The position numbers and the translations under genes were made by a program. Positions 1 through 6,547 of a stretch of 9,994 nt of DNA are shown piece by piece (position 1 is the stretch's first letter; the number at the start of each line of letters is the position of its first letter). The DNA comes from Anaerolineaceae bacterium UBA5365 (GTDB lineage Bacteria; Chloroflexota; Anaerolineae; Anaerolineales; Anaerolineaceae). The DNA is taken from NCBI GenBank assembly GCA_002407905.1, contig DHPL01000026.1, positions 63,542-73,535 on the forward strand, in the 5' to 3' direction. The notes under the pieces are model-generated. The model had not been told where the DNA came from. It searched no databases and saw only the letters and a list, made by a program, of their open reading frames with translations.

Positions 1-624
1 GGGGTTTGTCTTGCTGTACTCGCGCAGGGCCCAGCCGATCGCCTTGTTGATGAAAAATTCATTGCTGCCCAGATTATTTAATATCGTTTCCGCCAGCAAT
101 TCCTGGTCTGTGCGATCTTTGTGTTTGAGTTGGTGCTCAATCGCCGTGCGGCGTACCCAAAAGTTATCATCCTTGCTCCAGGCACGCACGATTGCTTTCG
201 TCTCCGGAGACCTCAACGTGATAGTGCCCACCAGGTGTGTGATTGAATCGATGCTGTCCCACCAACTTTTTTCTACAACCAGCGATTTAAGTTGATCCAG
301 GTGTTCCGGGCGTAATAACGAGGCGTTGCGCTCCAGGTAGGCCAGCGCCAAATACTGCATCTCCCGTTCTGGAGCTGCCCAGGCTTGGCTCACAAAATTC
401 CAGTCGATTGCTTGGTTCTTTTTGTGCTTTGGAAGACGCTGCCGGGCAAACATTTTGCGCTGAGGGGATGGAACACCAAAAAACGAGAACTTGTCGCGCA
501 TGTACGCGCGCATCTGGCTTGCCTTTTCAGCATCCCCCACGGCTGCCAGTTCTGCCCGTAGTTCTGCAGCATTTAACGCCGCCGCCTGGACGGCTGCAGC
601 CATCTCAGCTGGTTTTTTGGCCAT
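1..624 (-). CDS. DNA alkylation repair protein, AlkD-like HEAT-repeat glycosylase (3' part beyond window)
   Basis: The frame is open from 624 to the left edge, giving 208 codons with no stop, so the C-terminus is missing. AlkD-family proteins are all-helical, HEAT-like-repeat glycosylases that excise N3- and N7-alkylated bases. Numbering from the ATG at 624, the sequence shows the family N-terminal pattern RDKFSFFGVPSPQRK (about 43-57), then SWWDSID (120-126), FWVRRTAIEHQ (155-165) and FFINKAIGWALREYSKTNP (190-208). The second Trp and last Asp of WWDSID, the Arg of VRR and the Trp of IGW match the DNA-contact and catalytic residues of Bacillus cereus AlkD (W109, D113, R148, W187). Two starts are possible. 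The ATG at 624 overlaps the upstream aldolase gene by 20 nt and gives a Lys-containing N-terminus like many relatives. The ATG at 603 follows the aldolase stop by 1 nt but has no clear Shine-Dalgarno site. I favour 624. It appears to be the last gene of the block in view and has no obvious metabolic link to its neighbours. Confidence 0.88.
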   Translation of the reverse strand, partial: MAKKPAEMAAAVQAAALNAAELRAELAAVGDAEKASQMRAYMRDKFSFFGVPSPQRKMFARQRLPKHKKNQAIDWNFVSQAWAAPEREMQYLALAYLERNASLLRPEHLDQLKSLVVEKSWWDSIDSITHLVGTITLRSPETKAIVRAWSKDDNFWVRRTAIEHQLKHKDRTDQELLAETILNNLGSNEFFINKAIGWALREYSKTNP

Positions 625-1258
625 AGGTCTTATACCGCTCCAGCACATTGGCCATCTCTGCGTCATCGATGATCACGGGCTGGCCAATGCTGCGCGTGCG
701 CCATAATAATTCGGCCACAAATTCCAGCTCCTCCGCCAATGAGAATGCCTTGGCCAAACTGACGCCTGTGGTGAGCAAACCATGGTTGGCCAGTAGCACG
801 GCATTGCAGTTGCCCATCGCCAGCGCTGCTTCCTGCGCCAATTCCTGGGTTCCAAATGTGGCGTATTCAGCGCAGGGCACACTGGCCGCGCCGGAGGCCG
901 CGATACCATAGTGCACTGCTACCAGCGGCTCATGCATGCAGCTAAAAACGGTGCAATATGTGGAATGCGCGTGCAACACAGCCCGGGCGTCTGGCTTGGC
1001 CTGATAAATTCCCAGATGCAAAGCCCACTCGGAGGAGGGCTTGCGCGAACCTTCCAGCACTTTCCCGTCTGCTCCGCGCATCAGCACGATGTCCTCTGGA
1101 AGCGTATCTGCGTAGGCCATCCCGCTGGGCGTGATCAGCATTTCGTCCTGCTCGGGCAGGTAAATACTCAAGTTCCCGCTGGTGCCTGTGCTCAGGCCAG
1201 CCTGGCTCATCCGTTTACCGTATTCAACGATCTCTTCTCTCAGTTCAGGGTATCGCAT
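605..1258 (-). CDS. Class II aldolase/adducin family protein (L-fuculose-phosphate aldolase-like)
   Basis: This is a 217-residue, zinc-dependent aldolase of the FucA/AraD fold, expected in the cytoplasm, cleaving a phosphorylated or free ketose or 2-oxo acid by a retro-aldol step. Family signatures appear in order: GTSGNLS (25-31) for phosphate binding, ITPSGM (42-47), PSSEW (74-78) with E77 at the catalytic Glu position, LHAHS (95-99) with zinc ligands H96 and H98, and NHGLL (158-162) with the third His, H159. The length matches FucA. The start is set by a strong AGGAGG 4 nt before ATG 1258; an ATG 4 nt further upstream is in another frame and stops after five codons. A hairpin with a U-rich tail lies between this gene and the DapA-like gene upstream, so this gene may be expressed separately. 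The downstream AlkD gene overlaps it or follows by 1 nt. The exact substrate cannot be read; ribulose-phosphate or other ketose-phosphate aldolases of the same family are alternatives. Confidence 0.9.
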   Translation of the reverse strand: MRYPELREEIVEYGKRMSQAGLSTGTSGNLSIYLPEQDEMLITPSGMAYADTLPEDIVLMRGADGKVLEGSRKPSSEWALHLGIYQAKPDARAVLHAHSTYCTVFSCMHEPLVAVHYGIAASGAASVPCAEYATFGTQELAQEAALAMGNCNAVLLANHGLLTTGVSLAKAFSLAEELEFVAELLWRTRSIGQPVIIDDAEMANVLERYKTYGQKTS

Positions 1259-1332
1259 TCATCCTCCTGGGCGAAATTCTACCCTATGGCCGTTTGGATT
1301 GCCTGATCAAGTGAGGGGAAGACATTAAAGAA

Positions 1333-1358
1333 CCAGAGGCGCCATGAGGCGCCCCCGG
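1333..1358 (-). terminator. Terminator-like hairpin between DapA-like and class II aldolase genes
   Basis: On the minus strand an 11-bp stem (1358-1348 with 1343-1333, including two G-U pairs) closes a four-base TCAT loop. It is followed by TTCTTTAATG. The core GGCGCC/GGCGCC is very GC-rich. The U tract is interrupted, so termination may be partial. It lies 16 nt after the stop codon of the DapA-like gene, leaving about 74 nt before the aldolase start. A TTGATC and a TAGAAT occur there but 23 nt apart, so no promoter is called. Confidence 0.6.
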
Positions 1359-1374
1359 ACATTCGAGATCTGGT

Positions 1375-2373
1375 CTACAGCAGGCCCAAATACTTCAGAA
1401 TCTCGCGTAATTCGTCCTTTTCCTTGACAGTCAGGCTTTCCAAGGGTGTCCGCATCCGGCCGCCGCGCAAACCCATCATGTTCATGGCGTCTTTAGCTGC
1501 GCCAAAGCGGATGTTACCCTCGCCGTAAATTGAGCCGCCCGGCTTCATCAGCGTGCCGGTATCCCGGCGGGCTGCGGTGCAGCGGCCGAGGAAGGCGTAG
1601 TAGGGTTCCATACGGTCAAGCCAGTAACGCATCGTGTCAAAATCGTATTCAACGGCAGCTTTGTACATACCCATCGGGAATTCCGGGTAGAAGTTGCCGA
1701 AGGGGCTGGCCATGCCGTCCGCGCCCCAGGGGAACTGGTACGCAAACCACTGTTCGCCAAAACCGCTGTAAAGCGAAACACCAGTTTCCTTGACCATCTT
1801 TGCCATGGCGTTGAAGAGCATGAGATGGGGGGTGTTTTCCTTGATGCCGGCGATCTTCTCACCGATTTCCGTGATGATGCGCTTCATCAGCGGGGGTTTG
1901 ATCCAGGAGGAGGTGAAGCCAGGATTATTGTAGACAACAATGCCGATATTGATCGCGTCCGCCAACTGCTTAAAGTGATCGAACATACCATCTTCAAAGG
2001 GGATGAAGTAGTAGGGCAAAATCACTTGGGCGCCGTCCGCGCCGACTGATTCGGCGTATTGGGTCATCTTGATCGTGCTGTAGGCATCTGCCCGGCCGGT
2101 TCCGGCAACAACTACCTTGCGGCCAGCAACGGTCTCAACGGAGGTTCTGATCACATTTTTCAGCTCTTCGTCGTTCAAATGCACGAATTCCCCATTGCTC
2201 CCGGTAGGCGTGAGCACACAGGTATCGAAATCTTTGGTTTTCTCCAGCATGAACTCGATATTTACTTTCAGACCTTCGTAATCTACTTCCTGGTCCTCAG
2301 TAAAAGGCGTGGTAACCATAAAGTTGACGCCGCCTTTTTTCAGGTGGGTCCTTAATTCGGTTGGTGTTAACAT
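1375..2373 (-). CDS. Dihydrodipicolinate synthase/N-acetylneuraminate lyase family aldolase, divergent
   Basis: This is a 332-residue (beta/alpha)8-barrel class I aldolase of the DapA/NAL family, cytoplasmic, which forms a Schiff base with pyruvate or another 2-oxo acid. The Schiff-base lysine is K178 in AGIKENT, and the conserved barrel tyrosine is Y148 in VVYNNP. The oxo-acid carboxylate loop reads GSNGE (58-62) instead of the GTTGE of true DapA. The Arg that follows YNVPxR in lysine-biosynthetic DapA is absent; the loop reads YNNPGFTSSW. The protein is about 35-40 residues longer than DapA, with extra C-terminal sequence (about 260-332). These points argue against lysine biosynthesis and for a catabolic hydratase-aldolase, lyase or unknown reaction. 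The start at 2373 follows AAGGAG with 5-nt spacing. The gene lies 79 nt after the small membrane protein gene, with no hairpin evident in that gap. A sugar-acid or aromatic-type aldolase is possible, but the substrate is unknown. Confidence 0.88.
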   Translation of the reverse strand: MLTPTELRTHLKKGGVNFMVTTPFTEDQEVDYEGLKVNIEFMLEKTKDFDTCVLTPTGSNGEFVHLNDEELKNVIRTSVETVAGRKVVVAGTGRADAYSTIKMTQYAESVGADGAQVILPYYFIPFEDGMFDHFKQLADAINIGIVVYNNPGFTSSWIKPPLMKRIITEIGEKIAGIKENTPHLMLFNAMAKMVKETGVSLYSGFGEQWFAYQFPWGADGMASPFGNFYPEFPMGMYKAAVEYDFDTMRYWLDRMEPYYAFLGRCTAARRDTGTLMKPGGSIYGEGNIRFGAAKDAMNMMGLRGGRMRTPLESLTVKEKDELREILKYLGLL

Positions 2374-2452
2374 TCTCGCTCCTTCATTAAGTTTTTCTTT
2401 TTCGATTTTTTCCGCAATAAACTTCTAAATTTGACCGCTTGCCAACGGAAAG

Positions 2453-2719
2453 TTAAAAATTGACCACTTTCGTCGCTGCCAGGATGTAGTAAATAATCGA
2501 AACCGCGCTGACCACCAGGGCGATCATCGCGATGCGGCCGCCTTCGCTCTTATGCCGACGGATCAGTACCAGGGTAAAGATCGAGAGCCCCAGGCCGAGC
2601 AGGGCAAGCAGAAGAACCGGGTAAAAAGCAGAGAATACCGCTACCAGTAAGGCAGCGATTGCCACTGATTTTGTGGGTAGTTTCTCCTGATTAGGGTTTT
2701 GCTCTTCTCTGCTTTTCAT
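2453..2719 (-). CDS. Small membrane protein, DUF4190-like architecture
   Basis: This is an 88-residue hydrophobic protein of unknown function. After a short charged N-terminus (1-17) comes a long hydrophobic stretch (about 18-53) that could be two helices around a Tyr-Pro turn (33-34), then a basic loop RRHKSEGGR (54-62), then a third hydrophobic helix (about 63-83). This order of a hydrophobic block, a short basic loop and a Gly-rich start to the last helix resembles DUF4190-type small membrane proteins, but the match is by architecture only. The start is chosen at ATG 2719 because AGGGAG sits 7 nt upstream. A GTG at 2752 is in frame but lies inside the upstream hairpin and has no binding site. 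It sits between the C-S lyase and the DapA-like aldolase and is probably co-transcribed with them. A role as a small helper for the neighbouring permeases is only speculation. Confidence 0.72.
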   Translation of the reverse strand: MKSREEQNPNQEKLPTKSVAIAALLVAVFSAFYPVLLLALLGLGLSIFTLVLIRRHKSEGGRIAMIALVVSAVSIIYYILAATKVVNF

Positions 2720-2726
2720 CCGTTCG

Positions 2727-2732
2727 CTCCCT
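2727..2732 (-). promoter_or_regulatory. Ribosome binding site deciding the small membrane protein start
   Basis: AGGGAG on the minus strand, 7 nt before the ATG at 2719. It supports the 88-residue reading over the longer GTG-initiated one. Confidence 0.65.
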
Positions 2733-2750
2733 GAAAACCTTAGCCTGTAC

Positions 2751-2779
2751 ACAGCCAGGCAGTTTTCCTGCCTGGCTGT
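2751..2779 (-). promoter_or_regulatory. Perfect 12-bp intergenic hairpin downstream of the C-S lyase gene
   Basis: The arms 2779-2768 and 2762-2751 are exact reverse complements, closing a five-base GAAAA loop on the minus strand. No T run follows on either strand (GTACAGG on minus, TCATTCG on plus), so it is a poor intrinsic terminator. It begins 13 nt after the lyase stop codon. A role in mRNA 3'-end protection or processing between two cistrons is inferred. Confidence 0.6.
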
Positions 2780-2792
2780 TCATTCGCAATTC

Positions 2793-3983
2793 TTAGTCCT
2801 TGTAGACCTTCTTGATCACCTCACCCCAGCGGTGCATCCCTTCCATCAGCACTTCGGTCGGCGCGGCTAGGTTGATGCGTTCAAAGCCGGAGCCTTCTGT
2901 GCCAAAGAGGTAGCCCTCATCGGTGAAGATCTCGGCTTTGTTGACATTCATATCCTCAAGCTCTTCATCATTCATCCCTAAGGGTCTGAAATCGATCCAC
3001 TGCAGGTATGTGCCTTCGATCAATGGGCAGCTGAGTTTGGGGAAGTTCTCATTGAAGTACTTCTTGACCTCTTTTTGATTATGGTCCAGAAGCAAGAGCA
3101 GCTCCTCAAGCCACCCCTCGCACTGGTTGTAGGCGGTCTCACAGGCTTTGTAGCCCAAAGGCCCCACACTCCCGCCGCGGGCACTCTGCCAGGCATCCTG
3201 ATATTGCTTGCGCAGCTCAGGGTTGGGGATCATGATGTTGGATGTGCCCATGCCGGCCAGGTTAAAGGTTTTGGAGGGCGCAGTGCAGATAACAGAAAGA
3301 TCGGCCATGTCCGGGCAGGCATTCAGGAATACCGTGTGCTTGTAACCCGGCATAATCAGATCGTGCCAGATTTCATCCGCAACCACGATCAGGTTGTGCT
3401 TTTTGGCAATCGCTCCAACCTTCTTTAATTCTTCTTCGGTCCACACCCGCCCTACCGGGTTGTGCGGGCTGCAGAAGATCAGCATTTTATTGTTGGGGTC
3501 CGCGGCTGCCTTTTCGAAGCCTTCGTAGTCAATGGTGTAGTAAAGGTCCTTCTCAATCATAGGAACATTCACTTCCACCGCTTTATTGCCCTTGATCGCG
3601 TTCATAAAGGGGTAGTACACCGGCTTGAATATGATCACACCGTCGCCCGGCTGGGTGTAAGCGCGCACTGCAGTAAATAAGGCAGCCACAATACCTGGTG
3701 TGTTCACAATCCACTGGGGGTCTACATCCCAATTATGGCGGCGTTTCATCCAGCTGGTAACTGCCTCGTGAAAGCTTTGGTTGGCTATGGTATAGCCTAG
3801 GATGCATTCATCTAAATAAGCCTTGATTCCGGCGAGAATCTCAGGGGCGTTCTTCAGTTCCATATCTGCCACTGAGAACGGCACTACCCCGGGTGTCACA
3901 TCGGGCTTCAGGTTTTTCATCTTCAGCCACTTCGAGGCGCCTTGTCCCCGGCGGTCGACCTTGGTCGTAAAATCGTATTTCAT
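2793..3983 (-). CDS. MalY/PatB family PLP-dependent C-S beta-lyase (aminotransferase class I/II fold)
   Basis: This is a 396-residue cytoplasmic PLP enzyme. Members of this family cleave the C-S bond of cystathionine or cysteine S-conjugates to pyruvate, ammonia and a thiol. Family marks are visible: a W-x-x-M-K opening (19-23), PFSVADME (35-42), GYT (63-65), KPVYYPF (120-126), CSPHNPVGRVW (171-181) with N175 binding PLP, VADEIWHD (201-208) with D203 pairing to the pyridine nitrogen, APSKTFNLAG (235-244) with K238 forming the PLP Schiff base, YLQWIDF (326-332), and FGTEGSGFERINLA (360-373) with R369 binding the substrate carboxylate. The length is normal. The start at 3983 follows AGGAG with 6-nt spacing. 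The DUF401 permease gene lies 49 nt upstream, with a hairpin in the gap. MalY relatives can also repress maltose genes by protein contact, but nothing here suggests that. Distinguishing a lyase from an aminotransferase would need an assay. Confidence 0.9.
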   Translation of the reverse strand: MKYDFTTKVDRRGQGASKWLKMKNLKPDVTPGVVPFSVADMELKNAPEILAGIKAYLDECILGYTIANQSFHEAVTSWMKRRHNWDVDPQWIVNTPGIVAALFTAVRAYTQPGDGVIIFKPVYYPFMNAIKGNKAVEVNVPMIEKDLYYTIDYEGFEKAAADPNNKMLIFCSPHNPVGRVWTEEELKKVGAIAKKHNLIVVADEIWHDLIMPGYKHTVFLNACPDMADLSVICTAPSKTFNLAGMGTSNIMIPNPELRKQYQDAWQSARGGSVGPLGYKACETAYNQCEGWLEELLLLLDHNQKEVKKYFNENFPKLSCPLIEGTYLQWIDFRPLGMNDEELEDMNVNKAEIFTDEGYLFGTEGSGFERINLAAPTEVLMEGMHRWGEVIKKVYKD

Positions 3984-3995
3984 CTTGAACTCCTA

Positions 3996-4014
3996 GCCCG
4001 GTTTTCTACCGGGC
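3996..4014 (-). promoter_or_regulatory. Hairpin abutting the ribosome binding site of the C-S lyase gene
   Basis: A perfect 7-bp stem (4014-4008 with 4002-3996) closes a five-base AGAAA loop on the minus strand. Directly after it comes TAGGAG, the Shine-Dalgarno site of the lyase gene. There is no T tract. It could influence translation start or mark an mRNA processing site. Confidence 0.5.
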
Positions 4015-4032
4015 AAATGGTTATAACCGCGC

Positions 4033-5238
4033 TTAAAAAACGGCGCGCAGCAAATAAAAATAGGCAAAGATCACCACGATAAATGGGATCATCAGTGGAA
4101 TGGTCTTTTTGACTAACGAGGCAAATGAGGTTTTGTAGGCCTCCGTTACAATGCCCAGGCATACATGGGTGGGTGAGATCTGCATGGCGATGTAGCTCAA
4201 ACTCATCAACAGGATCAAAAGTGCCAACCCCCCATCCGGAATTGCGGAAAAGGCCAGCGGAACAACAATGGCGATCATCGCCTGGGTGCCTGCGATCAGC
4301 GTTCCTACGAACATCAGGATCGCGAACACCATCTCAACCGGGATCGGCAAGCCCGTAAAGTAACTGGGCAAACGTTCGATCATGCCGGAGAAGGCCAGTG
4401 CTTCCCTGAATACCATCGCGGCGATCACGATGAAGGTCATGCGCTTTTCAAAGGCAGACTTGAAAAAGGGCGTGATCTCTTTGAAGCTAAATTTCTCCAC
4501 AAAAAAGTACAGGATGATCACCGGGATCAGCGCCAATACCACTGGCATCGAAAAACTGACGATCAACACAACAGCCAGTAAGATCGGCCAAATACCTCGC
4601 AGGAAATTAATCAGGTCTTGCCTGCGGTCGCTCGAAGGCGGCAGGCCGGTGTCGCTGGGCACTTTACGTACATAGATAAAGTAACCCAGTGCGAAGAGGA
4701 TCACTACAACGGGCAGCATCGCCAAAACGAAACTGGAAATACTGACCCCGGAAAGTTGAATCGCCAACATCACAGAAGCATACGTGGGCAGAAAAGACTC
4801 GGAAATGTGCCGGTAGTAACTGGTAATCACGGTGGTCTCTTCAACCGGCAAGCTGTCACCTACGGCCTTATCCACGATCGGCTTGGCGATCAGCACCGCG
4901 CCGGGTGAAGGGAGGAACCCGATCAAAAAAGGAATCACCATCGCGTTCACCCGCCGGCTCTGGAAAAGATTGCTCACAGCGATCTCAGCCATGGTAAGGC
5001 GGTCACGTTTTTCCAGCATTCGCTGCAGGAAGGTAATTGCATAGAATGCCAGCACCAGGAGGATGGTAGAGCGGCTGAAGATGCCCCTGGTCAGAATACC
5101 CCCCACTTCCTGAATGGGGATGCGATAGAGCAGAATCACCGCCAGGATCGCCAACCCCAAGGAGATATACAGCGGCTTGCGCAGCAGCATCACCGCGATG
5201 AGGATGACAAATATTATCCCGAGATTGATGATGTCCAT
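4033..5238 (-). CDS. DUF401 family integral membrane protein (predicted permease)
   Basis: This is a 401-residue, strongly hydrophobic inner-membrane protein with roughly ten to twelve helices (for example about 4-20, 22-40, 58-72, 98-118, 168-190, 214-232, 268-285, 300-316, 336-352, 380-399). DUF401 proteins look like ion-coupled organic-anion permeases, but their substrates are not established. Conserved-looking polar loops are FLPSPGA (108-114), in a re-entrant-type position, SYYRHISE (140-147) and SPTHVCL (355-361). The start at 5238 has a weak, distant AAGGA about 13 nt upstream. It lies between the M20 amidohydrolase and the C-S lyase genes, making it a candidate importer or exporter for their substrate or product. 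A strong hairpin with a short T tract lies only 31 nt before its start codon. The family assignment is from recognition of the motif pattern. Confidence 0.78.
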   Translation of the reverse strand: MDIINLGIIFVILIAVMLLRKPLYISLGLAILAVILLYRIPIQEVGGILTRGIFSRSTILLVLAFYAITFLQRMLEKRDRLTMAEIAVSNLFQSRRVNAMVIPFLIGFLPSPGAVLIAKPIVDKAVGDSLPVEETTVITSYYRHISESFLPTYASVMLAIQLSGVSISSFVLAMLPVVVILFALGYFIYVRKVPSDTGLPPSSDRRQDLINFLRGIWPILLAVVLIVSFSMPVVLALIPVIILYFFVEKFSFKEITPFFKSAFEKRMTFIVIAAMVFREALAFSGMIERLPSYFTGLPIPVEMVFAILMFVGTLIAGTQAMIAIVVPLAFSAIPDGGLALLILLMSLSYIAMQISPTHVCLGIVTEAYKTSFASLVKKTIPLMIPFIVVIFAYFYLLRAVF

Positions 5239-5265
5239 AGAGTAGTCAAAGTCCTTCTTTTTTTC

Positions 5266-5295
5266 AAAATGGTCGCAAGCGAAGGCTTGCGACCA
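5266..5295 (-). terminator. Terminator/attenuator hairpin between M20 hydrolase and DUF401 genes
   Basis: A perfect 11-bp stem (5295-5285 with 5280-5270) closes a CTTC tetraloop and is followed at once by TTTTG (5269-5265) on the minus strand. This is the strongest intrinsic-terminator shape in the window, although the T tract is short. Only 31 nt separate it from the DUF401 start, too little for a full promoter plus leader, so read-through or a promoter inside the hydrolase gene would be needed for downstream expression. Confidence 0.68.
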
Positions 5296-5302
5296 CTAGA
5301 GT

Positions 5303-6496
5303 TTAAGCGTTCAGGAATTCAGTCGCAAATTTGGCTGCCGCAGTAACGCCAACCTTCAAGGCTTCTTCATCCAAGTCAAAGCGTATATTATGGTGTTCTG
5401 CCCCGCTGCCAAGTTCCGCGTTGCCCATGCCCACAAATGCAAACAGGCTCTGGAAGTAATCCTGATAGAAGCGGAAAGGTTCTGAAGCAAACCATTCGTG
5501 GCCAGAAACTAGCGCACCAGGCAAAATGCTATCTACACCAGCCCTGGCGATTTCAGAAAGTTTTGCATCATTGATCACCGGTCCGCCGTTCACTTTATGC
5601 CGGGGTCCGTACTTGATGGTGCAATTGTTAATTCCCGCAATCGCGTCGCTGATCTTGGTGATCACTCCAAGGGCTTTGGTTCCTTCCTCCAGGTCAAAGA
5701 AACGGCAGGTTCCGCCTACTTCAACCGATTCCGGAATGATATTGCTGGCGGTGCCGCCAACTACTTTGGTTACGGCCAAAGTAACGGTTTTGGTGACGTC
5801 CAGTTGGTTCACCCAGGCTGAGGGGTAAGCATTGACCATTTGTGCCACAGCAAAAATGGGGTTCACACTCTGGTCTGGCCGGGATGCATGGCCGCTTTTA
5901 CCAGTGACCACAAAATCCATCACCGCGCTGCCAGCCATGCGCGGTCCGGCATCTACACACACGGTTCCTGTTGGCATAAATGAGGTGAGATGGGTGCCAT
6001 AAACGGCATCTGGCTGATGTTTTCGCAGTTCTGCGATCATCTGATGAATGCCCAGCCCCTTTTCCTCGCCTTCTTCAAAAGCGAATAGGATCTTGCCCGA
6101 AAGCTGGTCCTTCAAGCTCATCAATACTTGAATCACAGCTAATTGCATGGCCATGTGTCCGTCATGTCCGCAGCCATGAAAAGCCCCGGAGCGTGATGAT
6201 ACACAGTTTTTGGGACCTTTCAGGTTATCGGGGCCTTCATCCATTGGTAACGCATCGATGTCGGCACGGAGCACAAGGGTCTTGCCTGGCTTGCCAGTAT
6301 CAAATACGGCGATAAACCCAGTACCCGAAACAGGTATGACGGGCAAACCAAAGCGTTCCATTTCTTCTTTCAGTAACCGGGAGGTTTCAATCTCCTCACC
6401 CGATACTTCCGGGTTTACATGGAAGTAGCGCCTTTTTTCAACCATATAAGGGTAGAGTTCCTCAACCTTGGCGAGGATCGTCTCGTTGAGTGTCAT
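5303..6496 (-). CDS. M20 family metallo-amidohydrolase (N-acyl amino acid / aminoacyl amide hydrolase)
   Basis: This is a 397-residue cytoplasmic zinc or manganese hydrolase of the M20D group (hippurate hydrolase, IAA-amino acid hydrolase and AbgB relatives), which cleaves amide bonds of N-acyl amino acids or small peptides. Motifs are LRADIDALPM (76-85), HGCGHDGH (107-114) carrying metal ligands C109 and H111, a Glu-rich EEGEE (141-145) with the catalytic Glu and metal-ligand Glu region, GTHL (167-170) with H169, the dimerisation-domain SGHASRP (201-207) with H203, and EHHNIRFDLDE (368-378) with the final His. The usual FQPAEE is replaced by FAFEEGEE, and the SEDF motif region reads FASEPF (336-341). 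It has no signal peptide. The start at 6496 follows AAGGAG with 4-nt spacing. It lies 51 nt after the YfcC-type carrier and before DUF401, a context that suggests hydrolysis of an imported conjugate. The acyl group and amino acid cannot be inferred. Confidence 0.9.
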   Translation of the reverse strand: MTLNETILAKVEELYPYMVEKRRYFHVNPEVSGEEIETSRLLKEEMERFGLPVIPVSGTGFIAVFDTGKPGKTLVLRADIDALPMDEGPDNLKGPKNCVSSRSGAFHGCGHDGHMAMQLAVIQVLMSLKDQLSGKILFAFEEGEEKGLGIHQMIAELRKHQPDAVYGTHLTSFMPTGTVCVDAGPRMAGSAVMDFVVTGKSGHASRPDQSVNPIFAVAQMVNAYPSAWVNQLDVTKTVTLAVTKVVGGTASNIIPESVEVGGTCRFFDLEEGTKALGVITKISDAIAGINNCTIKYGPRHKVNGGPVINDAKLSEIARAGVDSILPGALVSGHEWFASEPFRFYQDYFQSLFAFVGMGNAELGSGAEHHNIRFDLDEEALKVGVTAAAKFATEFLNA

Positions 6497-6510
6497 GTGG
6501 CTCCTTTCAA

Positions 6511-6538
6511 TAAAAGCTGGGCCTCACGAAGAGGCCCA
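6511..6538 (-). terminator. Attenuator-like hairpin between carrier and M20 hydrolase genes
   Basis: An 8-bp stem (6538-6531 with 6525-6518) closes a TTCGT loop on the minus strand, followed by GC and then TTTTATT (from 6515). The two bases before the T run weaken it. It starts 9 nt after the carrier stop and ends shortly before the hydrolase Shine-Dalgarno site, so partial termination that lowers downstream expression is plausible. Confidence 0.55.
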
Positions 6539-6547
6539 TGCTCTCTA

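Noticed and set aside
1259..1332. Promoter for the class II aldolase gene from TTGATC and TAGAAT
   Set aside because: The hexamers are 23 nt apart, outside the usual 16-18 nt range, and no better pair was found by eye.
2720..2752. GTG-initiated extension of the small membrane protein
   Set aside because: The GTG falls in the 12-bp hairpin without a ribosome binding site, while ATG 2719 has AGGGAG at ideal spacing.
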